A stretch of 64,000 bases of DNA from Roseateles sp. YR242. Lineage in GTDB: Bacteria > Pseudomonadota > Gammaproteobacteria > Burkholderiales > Burkholderiaceae_C. A program made the position numbers and the translations under genes. Positions 20,320-28,778 of this stretch are shown here, piece after piece. The stretch is taken from positions 1 through 64,000 of the forward strand of contig NZ_FOAV01000008.1 in the NCBI RefSeq assembly GCF_900109745.1, in the 5' to 3' direction. The notes under the pieces were generated by a model, which was not told where the DNA came from, searched no databases, and was given only the letters and a program-made list of their open reading frames with translations. Every line of letters starts with the position of its first letter. The stretch's first letter is position 1.

Positions 20320-21753
20320 TCAGGGGCAGGGGGCGGCGTCCCGGAAGGCCTTGAGCGCGGGGAGGGCACGGCCCTGGGCATCAAACAGGGTCTGGTTGGC
20401 CCAGGCATTGCCTTCGCCGGTCCGCCAACCGGCGCCCGGTACGTCCAGCCAGGCGGGCTCCCACCAGAACACGCCCAGGCCCTCGGGTACCGCCGCCACG
20501 GCCTGCACCAGGTCGCGCAGCATGGTGGCCTGGCCCTGTGGCGTGGCGGGGTAGCCGCCGTGTTTCGCGCCTTCTTCGTTGAACACCGCAGGGCCGCTGC
20601 CGGGGTTGTCCGGGCGCCAGCCGTAAGCGGTTTCGACCACCACCAGCGGTTTGCGGTAGCGGTCCGACAGGTCGCGCAGGTTGGTGCGCAACTGGTCGAA
20701 ACCATCATGGTGATAGGGGTACCAGCTCAGGCCGATGACGTCGTAGTCCAGCTTGGCAGCCTCGAACCGGTCATAAACCCGCCGGAACATCTCGCCGCTC
20801 TTGCCATCGCCCTGGTGCGCCAGGTGCAGCATGACCGGCAGGCGGCCACCGCGCAGACGGTCGGTGGCGCGCACGCCACGGATGCCGGCGCCGAGCAGGT
20901 CCACAAACGCCTGGTCGCCACCGATCTTTTCGTCCGGGGTCTGGCGCCAGGTCTTGCCGTCCGGCCACAGCATGCCACCGTTGATTTCGTTACCGACCTG
21001 GATCATGTCGGGGTCGGTGCCCTGGTCATGCAGCGCGGTCAGGACTTGCGAGGTATATCGTTCAACCTCGCTCTGCAACGCCTCGCCGTGCAGGCGCGCC
21101 CAGGCGGCGGGTTTCTCCTGCTTGCCGGGGTCGGTCCAGAAGTCGGAATAGTGGATGTCCAGCAGCAGCTTCAGGCCCTGCTTGCGGATGCGCTTGGCCA
21201 GGGCCAGCGTCACCTCCAGCCCATTGTTGCCACCGCCCACCGGCTCGCCATGCCGGGAGATGATGCGGTCACCTTCCACCACGTCCCGGGCGTTGACAGG
21301 GGTGTGCCACAGCCGCAGGCGCGCCCAGTTGATGCCCGAGGCGCGCAGGATCTGCAATGCGGTGCCGGAGCGCCCGTCTGCGGTGGAAAACCGCGCGCCG
21401 CCGCGCTCCACCGCCTCCAGCGTGGAGACGTCGGCACCCAGGATGAAGGATTTGGCGTGCCGCGTGACCGGATGGGCGACGCACACAGGACCGGCTGCCG
21501 CCGATGCAGCAGGCACCACCGCAGGCACCCCAGCGGTTGTCGAGGACACGGGCTCCGCCGCCTGGCCGGGCAGGGCACAGCCCACCAGCGCGGCGCCACC
21601 GGCGAGCACCAGCGTGCGGCGGGTCAGGGCGGCGGAAAGGTCGTGGGCGCCCTGTGGGGACGCGTCTGCAATGAGTCGGTGATCGCTCAAGGTTGTCTCG
21701 CTCCGGGGTCGTCCTGTGGACGGACCCTCTCGTTGTTGCTTGGGCTGAATCAT
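20320..21753 (-). CDS. GH53 endo-beta-1,4-galactanase, predicted lipoprotein
   Basis: A second, longer GH53 of 477 residues. The N-terminal region carries RRTLVLAGGAALVGC: a twin-arginine pair followed by a lipobox (LVGC), so it is predicted to be lipid-anchored. A Pro/Ala-rich linker leads into the catalytic domain (FILGADVSTLEAVERGGARF). Catalytic Glu residues are in QVGNEINGGMLWP (about 255) and VVVETAYGW (about 374). If translation starts at ATG 21753 the operator touches the start codon; the TTG at 21690 (residue 22), with GGAG about 10 bases upstream, is an attractive alternative giving a normal-length signal. It leads the TonB-receptor operon, so it may feed oligomers straight to that receptor. 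Confidence 0.92.
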   Translation of the reverse strand: MIQPKQQREGPSTGRPRSETTLSDHRLIADASPQGAHDLSAALTRRTLVLAGGAALVGCALPGQAAEPVSSTTAGVPAVVPAASAAAGPVCVAHPVTRHAKSFILGADVSTLEAVERGGARFSTADGRSGTALQILRASGINWARLRLWHTPVNARDVVEGDRIISRHGEPVGGGNNGLEVTLALAKRIRKQGLKLLLDIHYSDFWTDPGKQEKPAAWARLHGEALQSEVERYTSQVLTALHDQGTDPDMIQVGNEINGGMLWPDGKTWRQTPDEKIGGDQAFVDLLGAGIRGVRATDRLRGGRLPVMLHLAHQGDGKSGEMFRRVYDRFEAAKLDYDVIGLSWYPYHHDGFDQLRTNLRDLSDRYRKPLVVVETAYGWRPDNPGSGPAVFNEEGAKHGGYPATPQGQATMLRDLVQAVAAVPEGLGVFWWEPAWLDVPGAGWRTGEGNAWANQTLFDAQGRALPALKAFRDAAPCP

Positions 21754-21771
21754 AGGTTAATCGCTTAACCT
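21754..21771. promoter_or_regulatory. LacI-type operator 3 (lipoprotein GH53-TonB receptor operon)
   Basis: AGGTTAATCGCTTAACCT has 7-base perfect arms (AGGTTAA/TTAACCT) and differs from operator 1 by one central base pair. It abuts the upstream ATG of the GH53 gene, the same layout as operator 1. Confidence 0.8.
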
Positions 21772-22114
21772 TTTGCTAGTGTCCAACATTTGCCCAACGC
21801 CACCATTGAGGGGTTTCCCGGTAGGGCTGGAAAGCCACATGGCGCGCCTTTTGCCGCCGGGCCGCCGGCGCCCGTGGCAAGGTGGCTTGCGGCCCTCGGC
21901 ACCGTGGTCAAGTCCCTCTGGGGAGGGGTTTCTGTGCGAGACGCGTGCCGTAACAACTTGCAGTAACAACTGTTGCCTGACTCCCCCCAAGGAGTTCCCC
22001 CTTCTTAGGGGGTGTTTTGTCTCTCTGCCGGCCTAAGATGCCTGCTTCTCCGGTACCAAGAGAGGGTTGCGATGTGCAAGCCGGAGCAACGGTACATCGC
22101 TTAAGGGAGGCCCT
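21772..22114. other. Intergenic region between GH53 operon and response regulator
   Basis: No gene is seen in these 343 bases. It holds a direct repeat GTAACAACT (21950-21958 and 21963-21971, 13 bases apart), an ACTCC-GGAGT inverted repeat (21980-21995), the terminator-like hairpin listed separately, and the ribosome site AAGGGAGG at 22103-22110. It must hold the promoter of the two-component genes; none is convincing by eye. Confidence 0.5.
21997..22018 (+). terminator. Terminator-like or attenuator hairpin ahead of the response regulator
   Basis: CCCCCT-TCTT-AGGGGG (21997-22012) is followed by TGTTTTG on the plus strand. No plus-strand gene ends nearby, so it may attenuate the downstream regulator transcript rather than end an operon. 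It partly abuts the ACTCC/GGAGT inverted repeat just upstream. Confidence 0.5.
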
Positions 22115-22828
22115 ATGGAAGGTATGTCTGATCTTCGCCAAGTCGACCTTCGCAGTTTTGCGGGGTCGGTGAGTGGCGGTTTTGCAATCTCCAATATGAC
22201 TGTCACGCGTCGCGTGCTGCTCGTGGACGACCATGAACTGGTGCGCGCGGGCATCCGCACGCTCTACCAGTCGTTGGACGAAATCTCCATTGAATGGGTT
22301 GAGGCCTCCTCGCTGCAGGAAGGGCTGCAGCTGTATGGCGAGCAGGCAGACGGCCAGGCCGTGGATGCCGTGCTGCTCGATCTAAATCTGGGGGACTGCA
22401 AGGGTCTGCAGGGCCTGCGTCAGTTCATGGAAGCGTATCCGCAGGCGCGGGTCGTGGTGTTCAGCGGCACGCAGGACGAATTCGTCGTGCGCCAGGCGCG
22501 GGCGCTCGGCGCGGTCGGCTACCTGCCCAAGGGTGCGCTGATGTCCGAGATGCGCAGCACGCTGCGTGCACTGCTGGCAGAACAGCGCCGCTCGGGGCCC
22601 GCCGGCTCCATGTTCCCGCGTTTCCCGTCCTCCGCCATGTATGACCGCGTGGCCGAACTCGGCCCGCGCCATCTGGAAATCCTGGAACTGGTGCTGTCAG
22701 GTTGCAGCAACCAGGAAATCAGCAACTCCACCCAGCTGTCGCTGGGCACGGTGAAGAACTATGTGTCCTCGCTGCTGCTGGCGCTGGATGTGAAGTCGCG
22801 TTCCCACATGATCAGTCTGTTCCGCTGA
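22115..22828 (+). CDS. NarL/FixJ-type response regulator
   Basis: A 237-residue DNA-binding response regulator. The receiver begins VLLVDDHELVRAGI (acidic pair), has the phospho-acceptor Asp at about residue 89 in VLLDLNLGD, a switch Ser in VVVFSGTQDE, and Lys in YLPKGA. The C-terminal LuxR-type helix-turn-helix is LGPRHLEILELVLSGCSNQE followed by LGTVKNYVSSLL. ATG 22115 was chosen for the ribosome site AAGGGAGG 4 bases upstream; ATG 22124 and 22197 are also in frame. The histidine kinase follows 4 bases after the stop. Its targets are unknown; the T6SS promoters 2 kb downstream are candidates. Confidence 0.92.
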   Translation: MEGMSDLRQVDLRSFAGSVSGGFAISNMTVTRRVLLVDDHELVRAGIRTLYQSLDEISIEWVEASSLQEGLQLYGEQADGQAVDAVLLDLNLGDCKGLQGLRQFMEAYPQARVVVFSGTQDEFVVRQARALGAVGYLPKGALMSEMRSTLRALLAEQRRSGPAGSMFPRFPSSAMYDRVAELGPRHLEILELVLSGCSNQEISNSTQLSLGTVKNYVSSLLLALDVKSRSHMISLFR

Positions 22829-22832
22829 GTCC

Positions 22833-24680
22833 TTGGCTGAGCGAAAGAGCAGGCGATCGGCCGATTCCGCCAAGGCGGGCCGCTATGTGGCCGTCGCGGG
22901 CCGGAGTGCGGACGGAGAAGACGCGCATCAGGATGGGCGGCGCCATGAGCGCCGCGCCATTGAACGTCGGCTGGAAGATGCCGCTTTTGACGAGGCGTGG
23001 GCCCATTGGCCCTGGCTGCTGGCCGCCGTTGCGCTGCCGCTGCTGGTCTCGCTCACCCGGCGGGACCTGAGCGCCGGCCTCACCATTTGGCTGATCGGCG
23101 TGGCCGCACTGGCCAGTGGTTGCGTCTGGACGGCGCGGCACATGTCCAACCGCCTGGCGCGCCCGGGCGTCCGCAATTCACTCGATCCCCGCAAGGGCCG
23201 GCGCCTGCTGCTGTTGCAAGGCGCCGGCTGCCTGCTGCTGCTCAGCCTGCACCCCTGGATTGCCGAGCTGCCCGGTGCGCGTGCGCCCCTGGCGGGGCCG
23301 TTGCTGGCTGCGGCGTCCACCGTGCTGGCGGTGTTGCTCGCGCCCATGGGCCGGGGCGCCGCCGCCGCAGCCCTGCTGCCCGCGTCCGAAGGCCTGGCGC
23401 GGCTGGTGCTGGATGGGGTGGCGGAGCGGCCCTGGCAGGGAGCGGCCTGGTTTGCTGCGGCCATGGCTGTGGCTGGCCTGGCCTTGCTGGAGCAGCACCG
23501 CTGGCATCGCAATCAGCACTGGGTGATGCAGCGGGATGACCGCGTGAATGTGCTGGAGCAGGAGCGTGATGCCGCCGTGCGTGCCGACCAGGACAAGAGC
23601 CGCTTCCTCGCCATTGCCAGCCACGACCTTCGCCAGCCCGTGCACGCACTGGGCCTCTTCGCCGCGACGCTGGAGCGCCGGCTGCAGGGCAGCGCCGAAG
23701 AGCCGCTGGTGCGCAACGTGATGCGCTCCATCGAAGGGCTGGAGCGTTCCTTCAACGCCATGCTGGACATCTCCCGGCTCGATGCCGGCACGGTGGAACC
23801 CAATATCCAGCACTTTGCGCTCCGGGACCTGTTCCGTCGCCTGCATATGCATTACGCCGGTCAGGCCGAAGGGGATGGCCTGGGGCTGCGGCTCTCGCCG
23901 GGCGGCAAGTCCGTCAGCAGCGATCCTCAGCTGCTGGAGCGCATCCTGGGCAACCTGGTCCAGAACGCGCTGAAGTACACCGAGACCGGTGGCGTGGTGG
24001 TGGTGGCGCGAACCACGGCGGACCACATCAATGTCGAGGTCTGGGATACCGGCATCGGCATCAAGCCCCAGGATCTGCCCCGCATCTTTGCGGAGTTCTA
24101 CCAGGTCGGCCACGGTGAGCGCAGCCGCACCCAGGGGCTGGGCATGGGCCTGGCCATCGTGAAACGTCTGGCGCACTTGCTGGGCTATCGGCTGACGGTC
24201 GCCTCGCGGCCGGGCAAGGGCACGATGTTCCGCATCAGCATCCCGGTCCGGCAACTGCACGCTGTGCAGGACGTCATTGGCGCGGCGGACACCATCCCCA
24301 TGTCGGTGATCGAGCCGCGATCCGTGCTGGTCATCGACGACGAAGAGCCGATCCGGGAGGGCCTGCGGGTGCTGCTGGAGGAGTGGGGCTACGAAGCCCA
24401 GATCGCCGGCAGCGCCGAAGAGGCCGAGAGCCTGGTGCGCGCGCGCCCCGAGCCGCCCGACCTCATCCTCTCCGACCTGCACCTGGGCGACGGGCCTGAC
24501 GGCCTGGCCGCCATCCAGACGATCCGTGAGGTGTACGGTCACAGCGTCCCGGCCATCCTGGTGACCGGAGACACCAGCAAGGAAGAGATCCGCCGTGCCA
24601 CCGACAGTGGCCACACCGTGCTCTTCAAACCCCTGCAACCCCGCAAGCTCTTCAACGCCTTGCGCGGCATGGTGGCCTGA
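22833..24680 (+). CDS. Membrane hybrid histidine kinase with C-terminal receiver
   Basis: About 615 residues. The N-terminal third is a membrane sensor with some five or six helices (WPWLLAAVALPLLVSL onward to about residue 220) and no large periplasmic domain. The HisKA motif SHDLRQPVHALG gives the phosphorylated His at about residue 264; the ATPase domain shows NLVQNALKYTETGG and GLGMGLAIVKRL. A receiver (VLVIDDEEPIREG, LILSDLHLGD, Asp about 548, VPAILVTGD, FKPLQPRKL) completes the protein; no phosphotransfer domain is seen. The start is unsure: TTG 22833 follows the response regulator by 4 bases, but GTG codons further in are possible. Confidence 0.88.
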   Translation: MAERKSRRSADSAKAGRYVAVAGRSADGEDAHQDGRRHERRAIERRLEDAAFDEAWAHWPWLLAAVALPLLVSLTRRDLSAGLTIWLIGVAALASGCVWTARHMSNRLARPGVRNSLDPRKGRRLLLLQGAGCLLLLSLHPWIAELPGARAPLAGPLLAAASTVLAVLLAPMGRGAAAAALLPASEGLARLVLDGVAERPWQGAAWFAAAMAVAGLALLEQHRWHRNQHWVMQRDDRVNVLEQERDAAVRADQDKSRFLAIASHDLRQPVHALGLFAATLERRLQGSAEEPLVRNVMRSIEGLERSFNAMLDISRLDAGTVEPNIQHFALRDLFRRLHMHYAGQAEGDGLGLRLSPGGKSVSSDPQLLERILGNLVQNALKYTETGGVVVVARTTADHINVEVWDTGIGIKPQDLPRIFAEFYQVGHGERSRTQGLGMGLAIVKRLAHLLGYRLTVASRPGKGTMFRISIPVRQLHAVQDVIGAADTIPMSVIEPRSVLVIDDEEPIREGLRVLLEEWGYEAQIAGSAEEAESLVRARPEPPDLILSDLHLGDGPDGLAAIQTIREVYGHSVPAILVTGDTSKEEIRRATDSGHTVLFKPLQPRKLFNALRGMVA

Positions 24681-24705
24681 GCCTTCGGGTTGCCCCTGAG
24701 CGTCC

Positions 24706-24721
24706 GGCGCCCGGAGGCGCC
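24706..24721 (+). terminator. Hairpin after the histidine kinase gene
   Basis: GGCGCC-CGGA-GGCGCC (24706-24721) sits inside a wider inverted repeat, CCCCTGA before it and TCAGGGG after it. There is no T-run. It would separate the regulator operon from tssA if it works as a terminator. Confidence 0.4.
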
Positions 24722-24826
24722 CTCCGCTGTCTGGATTCGCACACACCCTTCAGGGGTGGGCGCCGCGTGATCGGGGTGACCGGGCCCGGCGGGATGCTGG
24801 TGGGGTAGGGGGTGGTTCCCGCAATG

Positions 24827-24847
24827 TGACTTTCGACCACTGCGCGG
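24827..24847 (+). promoter_or_regulatory. T6SS upstream box A (tssA)
   Basis: TGACTTTCGACCACTGCGCG lies 76 bases upstream of the tssA start. It shares TGACTTTCG exactly, and ACTGCGCGG nearly exactly, with the box before ppkA. It is one of six such boxes before T6SS genes. Confidence 0.6.
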
Positions 24848-24902
24848 ATGGTTCGGGATCTCTAGAGTCCGGTCGTTAACGGGCAACAGCCCTCCGGACG
24901 CA

Positions 24903-25922
24903 ATGGCTGATATCGATCTCGATCAACTGCTGACCCCTCTTCAGGACGATGCCCCTTGCGGCGCCGACCTGGAATACGACCCTGCCTTCCTCGCCCTCCA
25001 AAGCGCCGCCGAAGGCAAGCCCGAACAGCAGTATGGCGACACGGTCATTCCCGCCGAGGAGCCCGACTGGATCAAGGTCTGGGACCAGGCCCTGTCCCTG
25101 GCCGAACGTACCCGCGACTTGCGCGTTGCCGTGCTGCTGGTGCGCAGCGGCGCGCGGCTGAAGGGTTACCAGGCGGCGCTGCAGGGCCTCTCCCTGGTGC
25201 AAGGCCTGCTGGAACGCCACTGGGATCACGTCCATCCCCAATTGGATGCCAGCGACGGCAACGACCCCACCATGCGCATGAATGCGCTGCTGCCTCTGTC
25301 CAGCGACGCCGGCCTGGCCGACGTGCGTGCGGCCAGCCTGACCGGCCAGCGCGGCGGCCCCCGGGTGCGGGACGTGGAACTGGCCTTCGGCAATGCCGAC
25401 CCCATGGCCAACGAATCCGCGCCGTCCCCGCAGGGTTTGCTGGATGGCCTGGGCGCGTTGGCTGCCAACGACGAGGCCTTCCTGGAGCGCCTGCAAGCCG
25501 GCGTGGCCCATGTGCAGGCCATCTCCGGCGCCATCGAACAACACCTGGGCGCCGCCCAGGGCCCCGACTTCGGGCCGCTGCTGCGGGTGCTCAAGCCGTT
25601 GGCCCTGGTCGCCGCCCAACTGGGTGGCGGCACCGTCCCCGCTGCAGACGACGAGTCCGCTGCCGGGGAGGGCGCGGACACCCCCGGCGTTTCGGCCTCC
25701 CGCGTGGCGGTGCCTGCGGGCGTGATCGCCAGCCGGGAAGACGCCATGCGCGCCCTGCAGCGTGTGTGTGACTGGATCGAGCTCAACGAACCCAGCAATC
25801 CGGCACCACTGCTGATCCGCCGGGCCCAGCGCCTGATGAGCAAGAGCTTCATGGACATCATCCGCGACCTTGTCCCGGACGGCCTGAGCGAGATTGAGCG
25901 CCTGGCCGGCCGCACCGACTGA
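24903..25922 (+). CDS. tssA: T6SS protein TssA (ImpA family)
   Basis: A 339-residue cytoplasmic protein that primes sheath and tube polymerisation at the baseplate. The N-terminal ImpA domain is recognisable from LLTPLQDDAPCGADLEYDP and from EEPDWIKVWDQAL, VLLVRSGARLKGYQAALQGL and LLERHWDHVHPQLD. The C-terminal part is short and ends in a helical segment (ALQRVCDWIELNEPSNPAPL, then IIRDLVPDGLSEIERLAG). It opens the tssA-to-clpV gene run. No clear ribosome site precedes the ATG. Box A stands 76 bases upstream. Confidence 0.95.
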   Translation: MADIDLDQLLTPLQDDAPCGADLEYDPAFLALQSAAEGKPEQQYGDTVIPAEEPDWIKVWDQALSLAERTRDLRVAVLLVRSGARLKGYQAALQGLSLVQGLLERHWDHVHPQLDASDGNDPTMRMNALLPLSSDAGLADVRAASLTGQRGGPRVRDVELAFGNADPMANESAPSPQGLLDGLGALAANDEAFLERLQAGVAHVQAISGAIEQHLGAAQGPDFGPLLRVLKPLALVAAQLGGGTVPAADDESAAGEGADTPGVSASRVAVPAGVIASREDAMRALQRVCDWIELNEPSNPAPLLIRRAQRLMSKSFMDIIRDLVPDGLSEIERLAGRTD

Positions 25923-25934
25923 TGCCCACCCGCA

Positions 25935-25955
25935 TGACTTTCCCCCACAAGAACC
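25935..25955 (+). promoter_or_regulatory. T6SS upstream box F (tssB)
   Basis: TGACTTTCCCCCACAAGAAC, in the tssA-tssB gap, matches the first 8 bases of the shared box and CCAC of box A, and is 62 bases before the tssB ATG. It suggests a second promoter so that sheath and Hcp can be made independently of tssA. It is a weaker match than the others. Confidence 0.45.
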
Positions 25956-25996
25956 ATTCCGACGCCCACGACGACGTCTCTAATCAGGAGTAGCCC

Positions 25997-26509
25997 ATGG
26001 CCACCAGCAGCCAGAAGTTCATTGCCAGGAATCGCGCCCCGCGCGTGCAGATCGAGTACGACGTCGAGCTCTACGGCGCCGAGAAGAAGGTCCAGTTGCC
26101 CTTCGTGATGGGCGTGCTGTCCGACCTGTCGGGCAAGCCCGCCGAGCCGCAGGCCCCGGTGGCGGACCGCAAGTTCCTCGACTTCGATGTCGACAACTTC
26201 GATGCCCGCATGAAGGCGATGAAGCCGCGTGTGGCCTTCAACGTGCCCAACACGCTGACCGGCGAAGGCAACCTGATGGTGGACATCACCTTCGAAAGCA
26301 TGGACGACTTCTCGCCTGCTGCTGTGGCGCGCAAGGTCGACGGCCTCAAGCAGCTGCTTGAAGCCCGCCAGCAACTCGCCAACCTGATCACCTACATGGA
26401 TGGCAAGGTCGGCGCGGAACAGCTGATCGCCAAGGTGGTGAAGGACGAGGCGCTGCTGAAGTCCCTGGCCTCCGCCCAGAAACCCGCCGACGGCGCGGAC
26501 GCGCAGTGA
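25997..26509 (+). CDS. tssB: T6SS sheath small subunit TssB
   Basis: A 170-residue protein that forms the contractile sheath with TssC. Family sequences are clear: NRAPRVQIEYDVELYGAEKK, LPFVMGVLSDLSGKP, KFLDFDVDNFDARM and FESMDDFSPAAVARKV. AGGAG 6-10 bases before the ATG supports the start. It precedes tssC by 50 bases. Confidence 0.97.
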   Translation: MATSSQKFIARNRAPRVQIEYDVELYGAEKKVQLPFVMGVLSDLSGKPAEPQAPVADRKFLDFDVDNFDARMKAMKPRVAFNVPNTLTGEGNLMVDITFESMDDFSPAAVARKVDGLKQLLEARQQLANLITYMDGKVGAEQLIAKVVKDEALLKSLASAQKPADGADAQ

Positions 26510-26559
26510 TGGCGCTGAACGCAGCCCAGCACTGACAGAAAGAACCGGGAGCACGCACC

Positions 26560-28059
26560 ATGGCCGAAGAAATTCTCGCCCCATCCGCCGCCGCCTTGCA
26601 GGGCATCTCGTACGAAGGCAACGAGTTCGCCCAACTGCTGAACAAGGAATTCAAGCCCAAGACCGACGAGGCCAAGTCCGCCGTCGAGCAGGCGGTCCTG
26701 ACGCTGGCCCAGCAGGCCCTGTCCCAGACCACGCTGATCGGCAGCGACGTCATCGTGTCCATCGAGGCCATGATTGCCGAGCTGGACAAGAAGCTGTCGG
26801 AACAGCTCAACACCATCCTGCACAACGCCGAGTTCCAGCAGCTGGAAAGCGCCTGGCGTGGCCTGCACTATCTGGTGAGCAACACCGAGACGGACGAGCA
26901 GCTCAAGATCCGTGTCATGAGCATCTCCAAGCAGGACCTGGGCAAGACCCTCAAGCGCTACAAGGGCGCGGCCTGGGACCAAAGCCCGCTGTTCAAGCGC
27001 GTCTATGAAGAGGAATACGGCCAGTTCGGCGGCGAGCCCTTCGGCGCCATGGTCGGTGACTACTACTTCGACCATAGCCCGCCCGACGTGGAACTGCTGG
27101 GTGAAATGGCCAAGGTGGCCGCCGCGGCCCACGCCCCCTTCATTGCTGCGGCCAATCCGTCGGCCATGCAGATGAGCTCCTGGCAGGAACTGGCCAATCC
27201 GCGCGACCTGACCAAGATCTTCGGTACGCCCGAGTACGCCGCCTGGCGCTCGCTGCGCGAATCGGATGACGCGCGCTACATCGGCCTGACCATGCCCCGT
27301 TTCCTGGCCCGCCTGCCGTATGGCGCGCGCTCCAACCCGGTGGACGAATTCAACTTCGAGGAAGACACTGGTGGCGGCAGCCACGGCGCCTACACCTGGG
27401 CCAACTCGGCCTACGCCATGGCGGCCAACATCAACCGTTCGTTCAAGAACTACGGCTGGTGCACCCGCATCCGCGGCGTGGAATCCGGTGGTGCGGTGGA
27501 AGGCCTGCCGACGCACAACTTCCCCACCGACGAGGGCGGCGTGGCCATGAAGTGCCCCACCGAAATCGCCATCAGCGACCGCCGCGAGGCGGAACTGGCC
27601 CAGAACGGCTTCCTGCCGCTGGTGCACCGCAAGAACTCCGACTTCGCCGCCTTCATTGGTGCGCAGTCCCTGCAGAAGCCGGCCGAGTACGACGATCCGG
27701 ACGCCACCGCCAATGCCAACCTGGCGGCGCGCCTGCCCTACCTGTTTGCCTGCACCCGCTTCGCCCATTACCTGAAGTGCATCGTGCGCGACAAGGTCGG
27801 TTCCTTCAAGGAACGTGGCGAGATGGAGAAGTGGCTGAACAAGTGGATCATGAACTACGTCGATGGTGATCCGGCCAACTCGTCGGAAGTCACCAAGTCG
27901 CAAAAGCCGCTGGCCTCCGCCGAGGTGCTGGTGGAAGAGATCCCGGGCAACCCGGGTTACTACACCTCCAAATTCTTCCTGCGCCCGCACTACCAGCTCG
28001 AAGGCCTGACCGTGTCGCTGCGGCTGGTGTCCAAGCTGCCGTCGCAAAAGGGCCAATAA
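26560..28059 (+). CDS. tssC: T6SS sheath large subunit TssC
   Basis: A 499-residue protein, the major sheath subunit; ClpV disassembles contracted TssBC sheaths. Typical sequences: LNTILHNAEFQQLESAWRGL, YLVSNTETDEQLKIRV, EEEYGQFGGEPFGAMVGDYY, GLTMPRFLARLPYG and the conserved C-terminus FFLRPHYQLEGLTVSLRLVS. The length is normal. GGGAG lies 13 bases before the ATG. It is followed by hairpins and then hcp. Confidence 0.97.
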   Translation: MAEEILAPSAAALQGISYEGNEFAQLLNKEFKPKTDEAKSAVEQAVLTLAQQALSQTTLIGSDVIVSIEAMIAELDKKLSEQLNTILHNAEFQQLESAWRGLHYLVSNTETDEQLKIRVMSISKQDLGKTLKRYKGAAWDQSPLFKRVYEEEYGQFGGEPFGAMVGDYYFDHSPPDVELLGEMAKVAAAAHAPFIAAANPSAMQMSSWQELANPRDLTKIFGTPEYAAWRSLRESDDARYIGLTMPRFLARLPYGARSNPVDEFNFEEDTGGGSHGAYTWANSAYAMAANINRSFKNYGWCTRIRGVESGGAVEGLPTHNFPTDEGGVAMKCPTEIAISDRREAELAQNGFLPLVHRKNSDFAAFIGAQSLQKPAEYDDPDATANANLAARLPYLFACTRFAHYLKCIVRDKVGSFKERGEMEKWLNKWIMNYVDGDPANSSEVTKSQKPLASAEVLVEEIPGNPGYYTSKFFLRPHYQLEGLTVSLRLVSKLPSQKGQ

Positions 28060-28083
28060 GGCCAGACATCGATATCCGAGGGA

Positions 28084-28133
28084 GGGCCGGTCCGGCCCAT
28101 CGGTCAACAGTTCCGGGCCACCGGCCCGTTTTT
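28084..28133 (+). terminator. Tandem hairpins and T-run between tssC and hcp
   Basis: GGGCCGG-T-CCGGCCC (28084-28098) is followed by CGGGCC-ACC-GGCCCG (28114-28128) and TTTTTG. The second has the form of a Rho-independent terminator. Placed between tssC and hcp, it could uncouple hcp level from the upstream genes or protect a processed transcript end. Confidence 0.65.
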
Positions 28134-28194
28134 GCAGCTCCGCCCGCGTTGAAGCGGGGCTGATTTTCACGAGTCCATCAAGGAGAGACCCACC

Positions 28195-28674
28195 ATGACG
28201 ATCGACGCCAATCTGAAGCTCGCCGGTGTTGACGGCGAATCCACCCACAAGGACCACAAGGGCGAGATCGATCTGCTCGCCTGGTCCTGGGACGTCCGCC
28301 AGGACAGCACCGCCTCGTCTGGCGGTGGTTCGGGCAAGGGCAAGGGCATTCCCGGCCAACTGGTGTTTGCGCACTACTACGACAAGGCGTCCCCCGTGCT
28401 GGCCAAGGCTTGCGCCAGCGGCAAGCACTTCGACAGCGCCGTCATCACCTGCCGCAAGGCCGGCGAAGGCCAACTGGACTTCCTGAAGGTCACGCTGAAG
28501 CAAGTGCTGGTGACCTCGGTGTCGCCTTCCGCCAGCAGCGGTGGTGACATCTCGGAAAGCGTGTCCCTGAGCTACTCGGACATCGAGTTCGAATACAAGG
28601 CCCAGGATGCCAAGGGCTCGCTGGGTGGCGCCGTCAAGTTCGGCTGGAATCTGGCGACCACCGAAACCCGCTGA
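28195..28674 (+). CDS. hcp: T6SS tube protein Hcp (TssD), first copy
   Basis: A 159-residue protein whose hexameric rings stack to form the inner tube fired by the sheath. It has the Hcp family layout: DHKGEIDLLAWSWDVRQD near the start, GKGIPGQLVFAHYYDKASPV, VITCRKAGEGQLDFLKVTL, and SLSYSDIEFEYKAQDAKGS near the end. The ribosome site AAGGAGAG lies 8-15 bases before the ATG and is among the best in the cluster, as expected for a highly made protein. Hairpins stand on both sides of the gene. Confidence 0.96.
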   Translation: MTIDANLKLAGVDGESTHKDHKGEIDLLAWSWDVRQDSTASSGGGSGKGKGIPGQLVFAHYYDKASPVLAKACASGKHFDSAVITCRKAGEGQLDFLKVTLKQVLVTSVSPSASSGGDISESVSLSYSDIEFEYKAQDAKGSLGGAVKFGWNLATTETR

Positions 28675-28700
28675 TCCCTTCAGCCTGACGCTGACAAATT

Positions 28701-28722
28701 CCGGGCCGTTTTCACGGCCCGG
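28701..28722 (+). terminator. Hairpin between the two hcp genes
   Basis: CCGGGCCG-TTTTCA-CGGCCCGG (28701-28722) is an 8-base perfect stem starting 27 bases after the hcp stop. It lacks a T-run and so may stabilise the hcp message end rather than terminate. Confidence 0.5.
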
Positions 28723-28778
28723 CTGGCGTGCCGGCTGGCTTCCCTGCGGAGCCGCCGGCGCGTGTGTTGGAGCCTGAC

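Noticed and set aside
28161-28169. TGATTTTCA before hcp as a T6SS box
   Set aside because: It has two mismatches in the core, no flank similarity, and is only 34 bases from the start codon, unlike the other boxes.
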